Assembly: GCA_020052215.1 (NCBI GenBank)
Contig: JAGVPN010000471.1
Coordinates: forward strand, 1 to 6,299
From: Syntrophobacterales bacterium
Lineage (GTDB): Bacteria; Desulfobacterota; Desulfobaccia; Desulfobaccales; 0-14-0-80-60-11
Direction: 5' to 3'
DNA: 6,299 nucleotides
Positions 6,172 to 6,299 of the stretch are shown one piece after another (position 1 is the stretch's first letter; every line of letters starts with the position of its first letter). Both the position numbers and the translations under genes were made by a program. Below the pieces are notes generated by a model. The model did no database searches and was not told where the DNA came from. It saw nothing but the letters and a program-made list of their open reading frames with translations.

Positions 6172-6299
6172 TAATAGCTCCCATCTCCATAGCCCGGGGC
6201 CTGAAAATTGATTGCGGCTGCGGCCTGTTCTTCCAGCGCCAGGTGGGGTTGGAGTCCATCCTGGAAGACGCCCTGCTTTTGGGGGTGGCGGGTTGGCTC
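6171..6299 (+). pseudogene. C-terminal fragment of a MauE/DoxX-like membrane protein, running off the window
   Basis: In a frame different from the preceding gene, bases 6189-6299 read IARGLKIDCGCGLFFQ followed by RQVGLESILEDALLLGVAGWL. This resembles the end of MauE/DoxX-like redox-associated membrane proteins, in which a loop carrying (D)CGCFG is followed by an R/E-D-(A/L)-LLL membrane helix. Here the usual Phe of CGCFG is missing (CGCG). The visible stretch has no start codon or ribosome binding site, and the four-helix N-terminal part that should precede it is absent: restriction-modification coding sequence lies directly upstream. It therefore looks like a 5'-truncated remnant. With only about 40 residues visible the family call is tentative, and the sequence beyond 6299 is unknown. 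Confidence 0.45.

Noticed and set aside
6172..6299. Reading frames on the - strand at the right end of the window
   Set aside because: All are open only because of GC-rich composition and give Pro/Arg-rich sequence without family features. The + strand frame with the DCGCG loop and LLL helix is more protein-like.
1..6299. CRISPR arrays, tRNA or rRNA genes, transposase genes, and att-like sites
   Set aside because: I saw no regularly spaced repeats of CRISPR type, no cloverleaf-like or rRNA sequence, no transposase motifs, and no convincing terminal inverted or flanking direct repeats around the restriction-modification gene.

Overview
The window looks like an accessory or boundary stretch of a GC-rich bacterial chromosome. 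The gene style suggests a member of the Desulfobacterota (former Deltaproteobacteria), such as a Desulfobacca-like or Syntrophobacterales organism: small secreted OB-fold-like paralogs, a CpxP/CnrX-type periplasmic protein, a NodC/hyaluronan-synthase-like glycosyltransferase and a MauE/DoxX-like membrane protein. This is a family-level impression, not a measured taxonomic result. All supportable genes are on the + strand.

Layout: (1) Positions 1-390 hold the end of a small OB-fold-like protein that probably starts before the window. It is closed by a good intrinsic terminator at 410-440. (2) About 300 bases without a gene (391-696) carry that terminator, two sets of short direct repeats, a hairpin and a possible extended -10 promoter. 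(3) Positions 697-1137 encode a second, secreted paralog of the first protein. (4) Positions 1225-1818 are the C-terminal half of a processive family 2 glycosyltransferase. It has lost its nucleotide-sugar-binding half, and a good ribosome binding site and ATG just upstream are out of frame with it, so I read it as a decayed gene. (5) Positions 1888-2436 encode a membrane-anchored or secreted helical protein of the Metal_resist/CpxP type. (6) Positions 2497-6171 encode one 1224-residue type IIG (Eco57I-like) restriction-modification enzyme: PD-(D/E)XK nuclease, helical linker, N6-adenine methyltransferase, target-recognition region and a charged C-terminal extension. (7) After three consecutive in-frame stop codons, 6171-6299 carries an open frame resembling only the C-terminal end of a MauE/DoxX-like membrane protein, running off the window.

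The genes do not form one pathway. The most informative signals concern the restriction-modification gene. Its target-recognition region contains a roughly 550-base AT-rich island (about 30% GC at its core, against about 60-65% in the rest of the gene), which fits replacement of the specificity half by recombination. Its start region has a sigma70-like promoter nested in an inverted repeat that would hide the ribosome binding site only in read-through transcripts. Gene fragments on both sides (glycosyltransferase upstream, MauE/DoxX-like downstream) suggest the locus has been rearranged, as expected where a mobile defence gene has entered.
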